Positions 43,309 to 52,316 of a stretch of DNA of 64,000 bases are shown here, one piece after another. The notes under the pieces were generated by a model, which worked only from the letters and a program-made list of their open reading frames with translations, was not told the origin of the DNA and made no database searches. The stretch comes from Pseudobutyrivibrio xylanivorans (GTDB taxonomy: Bacteria; Bacillota; Clostridia; Lachnospirales; Lachnospiraceae). Location: NCBI RefSeq assembly GCF_008935055.1, contig NZ_CP043028.1, positions 1,335,901 through 1,399,900 on the forward strand, given 5' to 3'. A program made the position numbers and the translations under genes. Each line of letters begins with the position of its first letter. The stretch's first letter is position 1.

Positions 43309-44409
43309 ATGAAAAAGTTTAAAGAACAACCCTGGTACTCCCTAACAATGTCCATTTGCATTGGGGTAATACTGTTTGTGGCATTGATAAAGATAAATAG
43401 TGTGATAAGTGGAATTGGAACCTTCCTGGGATTTTTCTCCACTGTATTCTTTGGCGGAGTGATTGCTTACATCATCAATCCTCTAGCCATGCTTTATAGG
43501 AGAAAGCTCTTCGGAAAACTGAAGAAGGAATCCACCAGAGCAGCACTTGGAAATGCTCTGGCCTTCCTGTCGGTGATTGTTTTTCTAACATTTATTGGAT
43601 TCACAATTGTCCCTCAGCTTATCGAGAGTGTGAAGACCTTTGCTATGAATTTCAATGGATATGTTGATGGGCTCCAGCGTACACTTGCAGCCATTGGAGT
43701 TTCAAATTCTGTCATAGACCTGAGTAATTTTGTAAACTCTTCTACTGATCTGCTAAACAACGTGAAAGAGCTTGCAACTAAAAATATGTCCACCATTATG
43801 TCAGCTACAACCAGTGTTGGCAAAGGACTTGGTCAGGCTTTCATTGCCTTCCTGCTTTCCATCTATTTCCTTGCAGAAAAAGATAAGCTTAAACGCGGTG
43901 GTAAAAGATTCCTCAAGGCTGTTTGCAAAGGACAGTATGACAAGGTTGAATATGTAATCATTCAAAGTGATAAAATCCTCAACCGCTACATCGTATACAA
44001 CCTGATTGATGCCTCAATCATCGGTATCGTAAATGCGATATTTATGACAATAGCTGGATTACCTTATGTTGGACTTGTATCAGTTTTCGTAGCAGTTACA
44101 AATATAATCCCAACCTTCGGTCCTGCAATAGGCGCACTAATCGGAAGCTTCCTGCTCCTGCTGGTAGAGCCTTGGTATGCTGGTGCGTTCCTAATTTTCA
44201 CCCTCATTCTTCAAACTCTGGATGGCTACGTAATCAAACCTAAGCTTTTTGGTGACTCCCTTGGTGTTTCAGGCCTTTGGATTCTCATTGGTATCGTAGC
44301 AGGCGGCAAGATGTTCGGAGTAGTTGGTATCCTCCTTGCAATCCCGATGGTCGCAATTCTCGATATGCTGTATCATAAATTTTTGCTACCATTTCTCGAA
44401 AGCCGATAA
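43309..44409 (+). CDS. AI-2E family transporter (DUF20/PerM-like)
   Basis: 366 residues, about eight transmembrane helices. The family pattern is clear in the C-terminal half: NIIPTFGPAIGALIGSFLLL, then GYVIKPKLFGDSLGVSGLWI, and KMFGVVGILLAIPMVAILDM. A central extramembrane segment (about 95-180) is amphipathic. Members export varied small solutes, and some act as Na+/H+ exchangers; AI-2 transport is not implied by the name. It is monocistronic. Confidence 0.92.
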   Translation: MKKFKEQPWYSLTMSICIGVILFVALIKINSVISGIGTFLGFFSTVFFGGVIAYIINPLAMLYRRKLFGKLKKESTRAALGNALAFLSVIVFLTFIGFTIVPQLIESVKTFAMNFNGYVDGLQRTLAAIGVSNSVIDLSNFVNSSTDLLNNVKELATKNMSTIMSATTSVGKGLGQAFIAFLLSIYFLAEKDKLKRGGKRFLKAVCKGQYDKVEYVIIQSDKILNRYIVYNLIDASIIGIVNAIFMTIAGLPYVGLVSVFVAVTNIIPTFGPAIGALIGSFLLLLVEPWYAGAFLIFTLILQTLDGYVIKPKLFGDSLGVSGLWILIGIVAGGKMFGVVGILLAIPMVAILDMLYHKFLLPFLESR

Positions 44410-44447
44410 TTAATTCGTGTGTATATGTTTGTAAAAGCGTGAAAAAA

Positions 44448-44540
44448 AGAGCCCTAGTAGGCATCAAGCTCTTAGGTCTCTCAGTGAGACATGTAGTCGA
44501 ACAGAGAGACTCTAAGGCTTGTAGCCGTAACTAGGGCTCT
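44448..44540 (-). repeat. Intergenic hairpin family, copy B, also a terminator
   Basis: The outer stem AGAGCCCTAGT (44448-44458) is perfectly complementary to ACTAGGGCTCT (44530-44540). Read on the minus strand, TAC, GGCTACAAGC/GCTTGATGCC, CTTAG/CTAAG, GTCTCTC/GAGAGAC and the tip GAC-UACAU-GUC (44488-44498) follow. These match copy A almost base for base in the lower half. The minus-strand tail is a T-run, so it terminates the GPH transporter transcript; the convergent neighbour may use it too. Confidence 0.85.
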
Positions 44541-44588
44541 ATTATTAATTCTTTAGATACACGAATGATACGCATTACGCGCTAATCG

Positions 44589-45956
44589 TTAGATCTCTTC
44601 GTCGCCTTTAAGCTCACGAATCTGTCCAAGTATCTGCTTCTCATTGAATGTGAAGAAGATACATGCTCCAATGAAGCAGGTTACGAATGCGATAAGTGCT
44701 GTGGTGCGATAGCTCTGCTTTGTTCCAGAAATTGTAACTGAAGTAAATACTACCATTGCGATTGCCTGTCCCATCTTAAATGCAAAGGTACGAGCAGCGA
44801 AGAACATACCGCTTCGGTCCTCACCAGTCTGGAGACGTGTAAGCTCAGCAACGTCAGCAACGCAAGCCTGTGGAAGAATTCCAAGGATTGCCATTGGGAT
44901 AGCTGCTGTAACAGCAACGATGAATCCCCATACAAGACCAACACCGCAAAGTGTTGTAATTAAGAATACAACGCTGTATGCGAAGAATCCGATGATAATA
45001 AGCTGCTTCTTTCCAATCTTCTTTGCAAGGATGTTAACAGCTGGATATAAGCAAACGCTGATGAATGTCATTGTAGCTGTAAGAAGGAATGTGTATGTAT
45101 CTTCGATTTCCATAAGCTGTGTCTCGTAGAAAGCCAAGCCTGTCTGGAAAAGTGTAAGTGCGAAGAAATAAATTACATCACTGGCAACAAAACGTCTAAA
45201 CTGATCGTTTGAAAATGTTCTGATAAGTGATGTAAATGGCTTTGTATCACTTGGCTTGCTGTCGATGTAGTCACGCTCATTGATGTAGAACGCTGGGAAA
45301 AGCATTGCAAGACATGCAATTGTGGCCATGATTGCAACAGCCATTCTGATACTGCCCTGCTGACCAAAGGTACCTGTAAGTGCTCCAGCAAGGTTTGGAA
45401 GCAGGAATGAGATACTCTGACCTACGATAAATGTAAATGAAATATAAGTCGAAACATTGATACGGTGCTGCTGTGTATCACCAAGCTCAGCAATAAGCGC
45501 TGTATAAGGTGTACAGAACATTGTCATGAAAAGATAGAACACCATTAAAAGAATGAACAAAGCAGTATCATTCAATGCAATATTTGAAGTCTGTGGAACT
45601 GTAAAAAGACCAATTGTGCAAAGAGTAAATGGAATAGCCATCATACGCATGAAAGGAATACGACGACCTCCCTTGTAATTACTTCTATCTGACCAACCTG
45701 CAATAAGTGGATCTGTGATAGCATCGAAGATTCGTCCTACCGCAAGAACGAGTCCAAATAATGTTAACTTAAAGAAAATAGGATCCTGTGTGATTCCTGA
45801 TGCAAAAATACCTGTATTAGGATTCTGCTCTGATGGTGTGCCTGTGTAGTAATAAACCATCCAGTTTGAAACTACGCCGGAAAGCAAGCTCCAACCGAAC
45901 TGAGCCAAGGCGAAAATCCAAAGAAGTTTGTTAGTAATAGGTTTAAGTTGTTTCAT
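44589..45956 (-). CDS. GPH-family sugar:cation symporter (MFS)
   Basis: 455 residues with 12 predicted helices. The glycoside-pentoside-hexuronide signature is visible: GRIFDAITDPLIAGWSDRSN in the loop between helices 2 and 3, then KGGRRIPFMRMMAIPF. FCTPYTALIAELGDT and the C-terminal RSGMFFAARTFAFKMGQAIA are further family blocks. It probably imports a glycoside, pentoside or uronide with Na+ or H+. It has no catabolic partner next to it, so the sugar is not predictable. It is monocistronic between terminators. Confidence 0.9.
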   Translation of the reverse strand: MKQLKPITNKLLWIFALAQFGWSLLSGVVSNWMVYYYTGTPSEQNPNTGIFASGITQDPIFFKLTLFGLVLAVGRIFDAITDPLIAGWSDRSNYKGGRRIPFMRMMAIPFTLCTIGLFTVPQTSNIALNDTALFILLMVFYLFMTMFCTPYTALIAELGDTQQHRINVSTYISFTFIVGQSISFLLPNLAGALTGTFGQQGSIRMAVAIMATIACLAMLFPAFYINERDYIDSKPSDTKPFTSLIRTFSNDQFRRFVASDVIYFFALTLFQTGLAFYETQLMEIEDTYTFLLTATMTFISVCLYPAVNILAKKIGKKQLIIIGFFAYSVVFLITTLCGVGLVWGFIVAVTAAIPMAILGILPQACVADVAELTRLQTGEDRSGMFFAARTFAFKMGQAIAMVVFTSVTISGTKQSYRTTALIAFVTCFIGACIFFTFNEKQILGQIRELKGDEEI

Positions 45957-45979
45957 TTAATTATTTCCCCCTAAAGAAT

Positions 45980-46015
45980 AAAAAAACTAGTCTAGTCACT
46001 TTGACTAGGCTAGTT
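45980..46015 (-). terminator. Terminator after cytidylate-kinase-like gene
   Basis: AACTAGTCTAGTCA (45985-45998) pairs with TGACTAGGCTAGTT (46002-46015), one mismatch, and the minus-strand tail is TTTTTTTATTC. It lies 24 bases upstream of the GPH gene start. Confidence 0.9.
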
Positions 46016-46101
46016 CATAGTATACCTTATTCGGAACTGAAAACGCAATATTGAGTTTCCACCAATATTTTGCCGCTATTTTCTACAATATCCACAAGAA
46101 T

Positions 46102-46689
46102 TTAGGCTTTTGCAGCTTCGATAATAAGCTCGGCGCACTTGTCATAACCAAGTGTTGAAGTCTTTAATGCCAAATCATAGTAGGCTGCGTTGCCAAACTC
46201 TGTATCTGTATAGTACTTACAGTACTTCTTTCTCATCTTATCCACTGAATGGATACGCTCGATTACCTTCTCTTCGGAAAGGTCAGGCATCTTTTCCATC
46301 ATACGCTTTGTTCTGAAATACTCAGTGGCTGAAAGAAATACGTGAAGAGTTCTGTCGTATTCCTTCAAGATGATATTTGCATTTCGCCCAACGATAACAA
46401 CATTGCCTTTTTCAGCAAGCTTTTTGATTGCCTCAGACTGAGCCCTGAAAAGGCGCTCATCCAATGGCTTGTTGTAAAAATCAAATAGACTCTGACCAAA
46501 GCCAAACTCCTTTGGAACCTTTTCATCGTAGAAACGAACCTCGTTTGGGGTAAGGTTTCCACTTTCGATTGCAGCTCTAAGAATCATATCCTTGTCGCAG
46601 TAATAGTATCCAAGCTCGTTTGCAACCTTCTGGCCAATAGTGCTTCCGCCAGCCCCAAACTGACGGCTAATTGTAATAATGTTTTTCAT
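46102..46689 (-). CDS. Cytidylate-kinase-like protein
   Basis: 195 residues. The N-terminal phosphate loop reads ITISRQFGAGGSTIGQKVA, the pattern of the Cytidylate_kin2 family. VVIVGRNANIILKEYDRTLHVFL and ERIHSVDKMRKKYCKYYTDT (lid region) also fit. These proteins are common in Lachnospiraceae next to unrelated genes; nucleotide kinase activity is assumed but the true substrate is unclear, since a dedicated Cmk is usually present elsewhere. It is the last gene of the amino-acid importer run, 17 bases after the ATPase gene. Confidence 0.85.
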   Translation of the reverse strand: MKNIITISRQFGAGGSTIGQKVANELGYYYCDKDMILRAAIESGNLTPNEVRFYDEKVPKEFGFGQSLFDFYNKPLDERLFRAQSEAIKKLAEKGNVVIVGRNANIILKEYDRTLHVFLSATEYFRTKRMMEKMPDLSEEKVIERIHSVDKMRKKYCKYYTDTEFGNAAYYDLALKTSTLGYDKCAELIIEAAKA

Positions 46690-46706
46690 ACCTTCTCATT
46701 TCCCTT

Positions 46707-47450
46707 TTATAATACTTTGTTTAAGAAATCGATTGTTCTGGCTTCCTTTGGATTTCCAAGAACCTCCTTTGGAGTACCCTCCTCCACGATATAACCACCA
46801 TCCATAAAGATAATGCGGTCTGAAACCTCTCTTGCAAAGCCCATCTCGTGTGTAACAACAACCATTGTCATTCCTTCAGCTGCCAAATCCTTCATAACCT
46901 GAAGAACCTCGCCTACCATTTCTGGATCAAGGGCTGATGTAGGCTCATCAAAGAGCATAATGTCTGGCTCCATGCAAAGAGCTCTGGCAATTGCAACTCG
47001 CTGCTTCTGTCCACCTGAAAGCTGACTTGGATAGCTTGTTGCCTTGTCTGCCAAGCCAACTCGCTCAAGCATCTTCTTTGCACGTGCTGTAGCCTCTTCC
47101 TTCGAGCACTTCTTCAACTGAACTGGTGCAAGAGTCAGATTGTCGATAATGTTAAGGTTGTTAAAAAGATTGAAATGCTGGAAAACCATTCCGATATTTT
47201 CACGAACCTTGTTGATGTTGGTCTGCTTCTGGAGAATGTCCTGACCATCCACAATTATGCTTCCTGCTGTAGCCTTTTCAAGCTTGTTGAGGCATCGAAG
47301 GAATGTAGACTTTCCTGAGCCTGAAGGGCCAATGATGCAAAGCACCTCACCTTTATATACCTCAGTGCTGATATCCTTTAAAACCTCCAAATCACCGAAG
47401 GATTTCTTTAAATTTTTAACGCTAATCTTTACTTCGCTCTTATCTACCAA
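46707..47450 (-). CDS. Polar amino-acid ABC transporter ATPase (GlnQ type)
   Basis: 247 residues. Walker [11 protein letters not shown]-loop in [10 protein letters not shown], signature [15 protein letters not shown], Walker [16 protein letters not shown]-loop [10 protein letters not shown]. The start is read as TTG at 47450: AAAGGAGG ends seven bases before it, inside the last codons of the permease gene, which it overlaps by 11 bases. The longer frame would start upstream of that ribosome site. It powers the permease encoded just upstream. Confidence 0.93.
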   Translation of the reverse strand: MVDKSEVKISVKNLKKSFGDLEVLKDISTEVYKGEVLCIIGPSGSGKSTFLRCLNKLEKATAGSIIVDGQDILQKQTNINKVRENIGMVFQHFNLFNNLNIIDNLTLAPVQLKKCSKEEATARAKKMLERVGLADKATSYPSQLSGGQKQRVAIARALCMEPDIMLFDEPTSALDPEMVGEVLQVMKDLAAEGMTMVVVTHEMGFAREVSDRIIFMDGGYIVEEGTPKEVLGNPKEARTIDFLNKVL

Positions 47451-48111
47451 CGTTGAGCCTCCTTTCAACCATCTTTGCACATCGCGAAAGAATGGTGATG
47501 ACTATCAAATACATAATTCCTACGATTGCCCATGTCTGGAAAGACATAAAAGTATTGGCCTGAACGTTTTTAGCAGTGTTAACCAATTCTGGGAAACCGA
47601 TAACTGAAAGGATTGAAGTATCCTTCAAGGTGATAATAAACTGATTGATAAATGTTGGAATCATAGTTTTGATTGCCTGTGGAAGAACAACCTTGCGCAT
47701 GGCCTGGCTATATGTAAGACCAAGAGAACGAGCTGCCTCCATCTGTCCCGGATCAACTGACTGGATACCAGCTCTGATGATTTCCGCCATGTAAGCACCA
47801 CAGTTTAACGCAAGACAAGCTGTACCTGCCTGAAGTGCAGTCAGATTCATTGAAAATCCACCAATGATGGTGTTGAACAAATATGGAATTCCGAAGTAAA
47901 TGAAGAATGCCAGAACAATCATTGGCACACCTCGAATTACATCAACAAAAATCTGTGAAATGACATTACATACACGGTTCTTAAGTACACCCATTATTCC
48001 GAAAATCATTCCGATAATGCAGGCAAAAAATAGACCAAGTAATGCCAAAAGCAGTGTGCGTCCCAAAGCGATTAAAAGCATAGGACCGTATACTGTAATA
48101 ATCTTAATCAT
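47440..48111 (-). CDS. Polar amino-acid ABC transporter permease
   Basis: 223 residues from the ATG at 48111 ([16 protein letters not shown]). The open frame extends to 48150, but those 13 codons lie inside the terminator-like hairpin at 48131-48170. HisM/GlnP-type features: [37 protein letters not shown], and the EAA loop [20 protein letters not shown] followed by LPQAIK. Its ERRLNVGR tail holds the ribosome site of the ATPase gene. Confidence 0.93.
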   Translation of the reverse strand: MIKIITVYGPMLLIALGRTLLLALLGLFFACIIGMIFGIMGVLKNRVCNVISQIFVDVIRGVPMIVLAFFIYFGIPYLFNTIIGGFSMNLTALQAGTACLALNCGAYMAEIIRAGIQSVDPGQMEAARSLGLTYSQAMRKVVLPQAIKTMIPTFINQFIITLKDTSILSVIGFPELVNTAKNVQANTFMSFQTWAIVGIMYLIVITILSRCAKMVERRLNVGR

Positions 48112-48130
48112 ATATACTAACCTTTCTATA

Positions 48131-48170
48131 AAAAAATATGGGCAGGGCATTATTATATACCCTACCCATA
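48131..48170 (-). terminator. Terminator or attenuator between binding protein and permease
   Basis: ATGGGCAGGG (48138-48147) pairs with CCCTACCCAT (48160-48169), and the minus-strand tail is ATTTTTTTATAG. Partial read-through would favour the binding protein over the membrane parts. Confidence 0.85.
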
Positions 48171-48178
48171 ATCAAAGT

Positions 48179-48979
48179 CTACTCACCGAGATACTTTGCA
48201 ATTATCTCGTCGTATTTTCCATTAGACTTGATGTTCTTAAGACCAGCATTGAACATATCAACCAATTCCTGATTGTCTGCATTGAAAATAGCAAATCCAT
48301 AAGCTGCTGGATCATTTCCAGTACCATCTACTATCTTCATAGCAATGCCTGTGTCCTTAATGTTTGAAGCCATGATAGGGGTATCATCAAAGCAAGCTGC
48401 AACCTGACCGCCTACAACTGCCTGATACATTGTTGGTGAATCCTCGAAGTAAGTAACTGTGAAGCCATAGTCGCCTGCAAGGCTCTCAGCATAGCTTGCT
48501 GACATAGTACCAGTCTTTACAGCAACTGACTTTCCAGACAAATCCTCGAAGCCCTTGATATCAGATGAAGCTTCAACAGCCATGCTCTGGTTTGCATCAT
48601 AGTATCCGTCAGAGAAAATCCAACCAGATTCCTTTCTCTCATCTGTAATAGATGCACCTGCAATCATACCGTCTGCCTGACCTGCCTGGCAAGCTGCAAT
48701 TGAAGCATCCCAACCAAGTACCTGTACCTCGTACTTGAAGCCCTGATCCTCAGCAACTGCTGTAAGGATGTCCATATCTATTCCTACGAAATCACCATTG
48801 TCATCTGTGTACTCAAATGGCTTGAATGATGTATCTGTTGCAATTTTCCATACCTTGTCTGATGAGCTTGCTGCATCTGATGACTCTGCAGTTGGCTGGC
48901 TATCTGCTGCACCGCCACAGGCAACCAAAGACAACGCCATAATACCTGTTAATAAACCACTAATAAGTCTTTTCTTCAT
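48179..48979 (-). CDS. Polar amino-acid-binding lipoprotein
   Basis: 266 residues. Signal peptide with lipobox LVAC (Cys21), then an Ala/Ser-rich tether. SBP family 3 signature: DTSFKPFEYTDDNGDFVGIDMDI-type stretch near residue 52, then CQAGQADGMIAGASITDERK and SGKSVAVKTGT. It binds a polar amino acid such as glutamine, cystine or arginine; specificity cannot be assigned. First gene of the importer run, with a terminator hairpin after it. Confidence 0.92.
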   Translation of the reverse strand: MKKRLISGLLTGIMALSLVACGGAADSQPTAESSDAASSSDKVWKIATDTSFKPFEYTDDNGDFVGIDMDILTAVAEDQGFKYEVQVLGWDASIAACQAGQADGMIAGASITDERKESGWIFSDGYYDANQSMAVEASSDIKGFEDLSGKSVAVKTGTMSASYAESLAGDYGFTVTYFEDSPTMYQAVVGGQVAACFDDTPIMASNIKDTGIAMKIVDGTGNDPAAYGFAIFNADNQELVDMFNAGLKNIKSNGKYDEIIAKYLGE

Positions 48980-49008
48980 AAGATTTGATTTCTCCTTTTC
49001 TTAATAAT

Positions 49009-49710
49009 TTATTTGCAAGCATCAATAAATGCCTGAACAATCTTTTTGCTATCTTCATTATTGCGATATGAAAACTCTGGATGCCACTGAACTGCCATGC
49101 CAAAACGTTGACCAATTATTTCCACTGCCTCAACAAGCCCATCCTCTGAAACCGCAGCTTGTGTCAAAATTGGTGCCAGTTTCTTTATAGCCTGATGATG
49201 ATAGCTATTGACACCATGCTCTCCTGCACCAATTATATTTGCTAACTTCGTGCCCTCAGCGACATCAACCTTATGTACTATTCTATCATAAGGCGGCACC
49301 ATATGGTGTTCTATTTTTTCACCATACTCACTAGGCAAATCCTGATATAAGCTTCCTCCCAAATGGGCATTGATAAATTGGATACCTCTGCATATACCAA
49401 GAAGTGGCTTATCCTCCTCAATGCACTTATCCAAAAGAAAGCCTTCCATAAAATCTCTGGCCTCGCAGGGCTTACCACATTTATCTGATTTGATAGCGCC
49501 ATACTCGGATGGTGATACATCATGCCCTCCTGTAAAAAGGATGCCCTGGCATATATTGAAGGCCGCTTCCAGCTCCTCCTCATCAGTTGTAAGAGGAAAC
49601 ATTATCGGCACACCACCGCATACTTCAACTGCCCTCATATATCCTGGTAGCATCCATAGGCTATCTTTATCGTCGTCGTACAAAGGAATTACTCCTATTA
49701 TTGGTCTCAT
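49009..49710 (-). CDS. Class I glutamine amidotransferase-like hydrolase (peptidase C26, PuuD-like)
   Basis: 233 residues from the ATG at 49710, placed by GGAGAAAG; the longer frame runs through a terminator hairpin. RPIIGVIPLYDDDKDSLWMLPGYM is the C26 opening. The catalytic Cys lies in LLGICRGIQFINAHLGGSL, and the His-Glu pair in VQWHPEFSY. Gamma-glutamyl-GABA or other gamma-glutamyl amide hydrolysis is the known family activity. It precedes the amino-acid importer by 30 bases on the same strand, suggesting a shared transcript and a gamma-glutamyl or amino-acid substrate. Confidence 0.88.
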   Translation of the reverse strand: MRPIIGVIPLYDDDKDSLWMLPGYMRAVEVCGGVPIMFPLTTDEEELEAAFNICQGILFTGGHDVSPSEYGAIKSDKCGKPCEARDFMEGFLLDKCIEEDKPLLGICRGIQFINAHLGGSLYQDLPSEYGEKIEHHMVPPYDRIVHKVDVAEGTKLANIIGAGEHGVNSYHHQAIKKLAPILTQAAVSEDGLVEAVEIIGQRFGMAVQWHPEFSYRNNEDSKKIVQAFIDACK

Positions 49711-49726
49711 TTCTTTCTCCATATTT

Positions 49727-49761
49727 GCAAAAAGGTGCCTGCCATTTATAGCAGACACCTT
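49727..49761 (-). terminator. Terminator hairpin just upstream of the C26 gene
   Basis: AAGGTGCCTGC (49732-49742) pairs with GCAGACACCTT (49751-49761) with one mismatch; the minus-strand tail is TTTTTTGC. The only recognisable upstream sequence is the truncated gene at 49832. It is either that gene's old terminator or a leader attenuator of the C26 gene. Confidence 0.8.
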
Positions 49762-49831
49762 CGTCTTTGTTGATATGATAAAGGTTCATATGCAGTTTTT
49801 CAAGAGGTATCTTAAATTATTATTAATACCT

Positions 49832-50009
49832 TCAGCATAAATATGGCTTATCCCAAAGATTTAGCTTTGTACCAATGCCAAGTTCCAATGCCTTCTGATA
49901 ACAATCATAGCCCCAAGACAAATCTTCTAATGGCATTCCACCTATTGAACACATTACTATTTCATTCTTAGAAATGGGTTTATTTTTAAAAATGTAAAGC
50001 TTACAATTA
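49832..50009 (-). pseudogene. C-terminal fragment of an ornithine cyclodeaminase-family gene
   Basis: The minus frame ending at TGA 49832-49834 translates without a start codon as about 60 residues, including FKNKPISKNEIVMCSIGGM, PLEDLSWGYDCYQKALELG and IGTKLNLWDKPYL. That is the C terminus of ornithine cyclodeaminase/tyramine-oxidase-subunit-B proteins. The first ~250 residues are missing: the plus-strand AMMECR1/Memo gene starts right beside the break at 50045. A deletion has probably brought the two together. Confidence 0.75.
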
Positions 50010-50044
50010 CGGTAACAGTATTATTTGTAGAGGAGGGTTATGAA

Positions 50045-51430
50045 ATGTCTGTATTAGCTGCTTTTATGGTTCCACATCCACCACTAATCGTTCCAGCCGT
50101 TGGACGTGGCGGTGAAAAAGAAATTCTTGAAACGACAAGGGCTTATACTCAGGTAGCCGAAGAAATCGCTGCCCTAAAGCCTGATACAATCATTATCACA
50201 AGCCCTCATTCCATCATGTACTCAGATTATTTTCATATTTCTCCTGGAAATGGCGCCACTGGTAGCTTTGCGAATTTCCGTGCACCAGAGGTTACTTTCA
50301 CAGAACAATATGACACCCAACTGGTTGGACTAATATGCCATCTTGCAGATAAAGAAGATTTCCCTGCCGGTACTCTTGGAGAAAGAAATCCTGAATTAGA
50401 CCATGGAACAATGGTCCCATTATGGTTTATCCGTCAAAAATATAAGGAAGGTAGGATTATCAGAATCGGCCTTTCAGGTCTTCCGCTCACCGAGCATTAT
50501 CACCTTGGCGAACTTATCGCCAAGGCCTCCAATGAATCTGGCAAGCGAGTCGTTATTGTTGCTAGCGGTGATTTATCTCATAAGCTGCAGGATTATGGCC
50601 CATACGGATTTGCAAAAGAGGGTCCCGTATATGATTCGAGGATTATGGACGTATGCGGAAAAGCGAATTTTGGAGAGCTTTTTGATTTTGATGAAAGCTT
50701 TTGCGAGAAGGCTGCTGAATGTGGTCATCGTTCCTTTGTCATCATGGCTGGCGCTTTCGACGGTCTTAATGTAAATGCAACTTCCCTGTCCCATCAGGAT
50801 GTTACTGGCGTTGGCTATGGCATTTGCACCTTTTATCCACAAGATGAAAACGAAAACAGACATTTCTTAACAGCTTATACCCAAAAGCTTGAGAGTGAAT
50901 GTATAAAAAGAAACGAAGCAAGTGATGATTATGTCAAATTGGCAAGAGCCAGCATCGAGTCGTGGGTAAAGGGTCGTCATCAAATATCCGTTCCAGATGG
51001 CTTACCTGCTGAAATGCTTAATCGGGCTGCAGGCACCTTTGTGTCTATCCACAAGTTTGGACGCTTAAGAGGCTGCATCGGAACTATCGCAGCCACTCAA
51101 GATAACATAGCTGAGGAAATCATTCATAATGCAATGAGTGCTAGCACCCGTGACAATCGCTTCGATCCTATAACCGAGAAGGAACTAAAATACCTGGAAA
51201 TCAGCGTTGACGTTTTGGGACCAACAGAAGATATTGACTCCCCTGACCAGCTTGATGTGAAACGATATGGTGTGATTGTCAGTCACGGCTTTAAACGAGG
51301 TCTGCTTTTACCTAACCTTGATGGTGTGGACTCCATAGAACAGCAAATCAACATTGCGCGCCAGAAGGGCGGTATTGATGCTGATGAACCATATAAGTTA
51401 CAACGTTTTGAAGTCGTTAGGCACTATTAA
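50045..51430 (+). CDS. AmmeMemoRadiSam protein: LigB/Memo-like domain fused to AMMECR1 domain
   Basis: 461 residues. Residues 1-265 are a LigB-type extradiol-dioxygenase-like (Memo-superfamily) domain: AAFMVPHPPLIVPAVGRG with the metal His, TIIITSPHS, LDHGTMVPLWFI, VVIVASGDLSHKL and CGHRSFVIMAGAFDG. Residues ~275-461 are AMMECR1: YVKLARASIESWVKG, GTFVSIHKFGRLRGCIGTI, RDNRFDPITEKEL. In other genomes the parts are separate 'system proteins' A and B, always with a radical SAM enzyme; here that enzyme follows 32 bases later. GAGGAGGG precedes the ATG. The pathway product is unknown. Confidence 0.9.
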   Translation: MSVLAAFMVPHPPLIVPAVGRGGEKEILETTRAYTQVAEEIAALKPDTIIITSPHSIMYSDYFHISPGNGATGSFANFRAPEVTFTEQYDTQLVGLICHLADKEDFPAGTLGERNPELDHGTMVPLWFIRQKYKEGRIIRIGLSGLPLTEHYHLGELIAKASNESGKRVVIVASGDLSHKLQDYGPYGFAKEGPVYDSRIMDVCGKANFGELFDFDESFCEKAAECGHRSFVIMAGAFDGLNVNATSLSHQDVTGVGYGICTFYPQDENENRHFLTAYTQKLESECIKRNEASDDYVKLARASIESWVKGRHQISVPDGLPAEMLNRAAGTFVSIHKFGRLRGCIGTIAATQDNIAEEIIHNAMSASTRDNRFDPITEKELKYLEISVDVLGPTEDIDSPDQLDVKRYGVIVSHGFKRGLLLPNLDGVDSIEQQINIARQKGGIDADEPYKLQRFEVVRHY

Positions 51431-51462
51431 TCATTTGTTGGATTTACATGAGGGCATGGACT

Positions 51463-52311
51463 ATGGCACGATGCGATGTATGCTTTAGACACTGTGATAT
51501 ATATGAGGGTAAGTTAGGATTCTGTGGCGCAAGAACGGTAAAAAATGGTGTTGTAATACCTGCTAATTATGGAAAGATCACAAGCATCGCACTGGATCCA
51601 ATCGAAAAGAAGCCTCTGGCTCGCTTCTCCCCTGGAAGTAAAATCCTTTCCGTGGGAAGCTATGGCTGCAACCTTAGATGCCCCTTCTGCCAAAACTATG
51701 AAATCTCATGGTCGGAAGAAGCTAAAAGATTTGCAGAGGAATCTCATTTCCTAAGCCCAGGTGAGCTTGTGGAAATTGCAAATGAAACTCGTGATAAAGG
51801 AAATATTGGTATCGCATTTACGTATAACGAACCACTTATCGACTATGAATACGTGTTGGACTCTGCCAAACTGGCCAAAGCCCACGACCTTAAAACTGTT
51901 ATAGTTTCAAACGGAACAGCTGAGCTTCCTATACTTGAAAGGCTAGCGCCATATATCGATGCCATGAACATCGACCTAAAGGGCTTCACCGATGATTATT
52001 ACGGAAAGATCCTTGGCGGAAATAGAAAACAGGTAATGGACTTCATTTCTCAGGCGGTAAAATCTGCCCACGTTGAGCTAACCACGCTTATCATTCCCGA
52101 TGAAAATGACACCGAAGACGAAATTCGTGCACTCTCTGCATGGGTCGGCTCCCTTACAAATCCTAATGGTGAAGGGGTTCCACTCCACATTTCTCGCTTC
52201 TTCCCACGTTTCCACATGACAGACCGCCCTGCCACGGATGTTAGCAAGGTTTATCGACTGGCCGAAATTGCCCGTGAGAAGGTGGAGTATGTGTATACGG
52301 GGAATTGTTGA
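51463..52311 (+). CDS. AmmeMemoRadiSam system radical SAM enzyme
   Basis: About 282 residues. The [4Fe-4S] site is CNLRCPFC (C-x3-C-x2-C) after VGSYG. An N-terminal Cys pair (CDVCFRHCDI) and GKLGFCGARTVKNG precede it, as in PflA-like members of this system. IAFTYNEPLIDYEYV and MNIDLKGFTDDYYGKIL are typical. ATG at 51463 is preferred because GAGGG lies eight bases before it; the ATG at 51448 would contain that site. It forms a two-gene unit with the AMMECR1-Memo fusion. Its substrate is not known. Confidence 0.92.
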   Translation: MARCDVCFRHCDIYEGKLGFCGARTVKNGVVIPANYGKITSIALDPIEKKPLARFSPGSKILSVGSYGCNLRCPFCQNYEISWSEEAKRFAEESHFLSPGELVEIANETRDKGNIGIAFTYNEPLIDYEYVLDSAKLAKAHDLKTVIVSNGTAELPILERLAPYIDAMNIDLKGFTDDYYGKILGGNRKQVMDFISQAVKSAHVELTTLIIPDENDTEDEIRALSAWVGSLTNPNGEGVPLHISRFFPRFHMTDRPATDVSKVYRLAEIAREKVEYVYTGNC

Positions 52312-52316
52312 TGTAT

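Noticed and set aside
43309..44409. AI-2 quorum-signal exporter
   Set aside because: The family name is historical; most members have no link to AI-2, and no luxS is present here.
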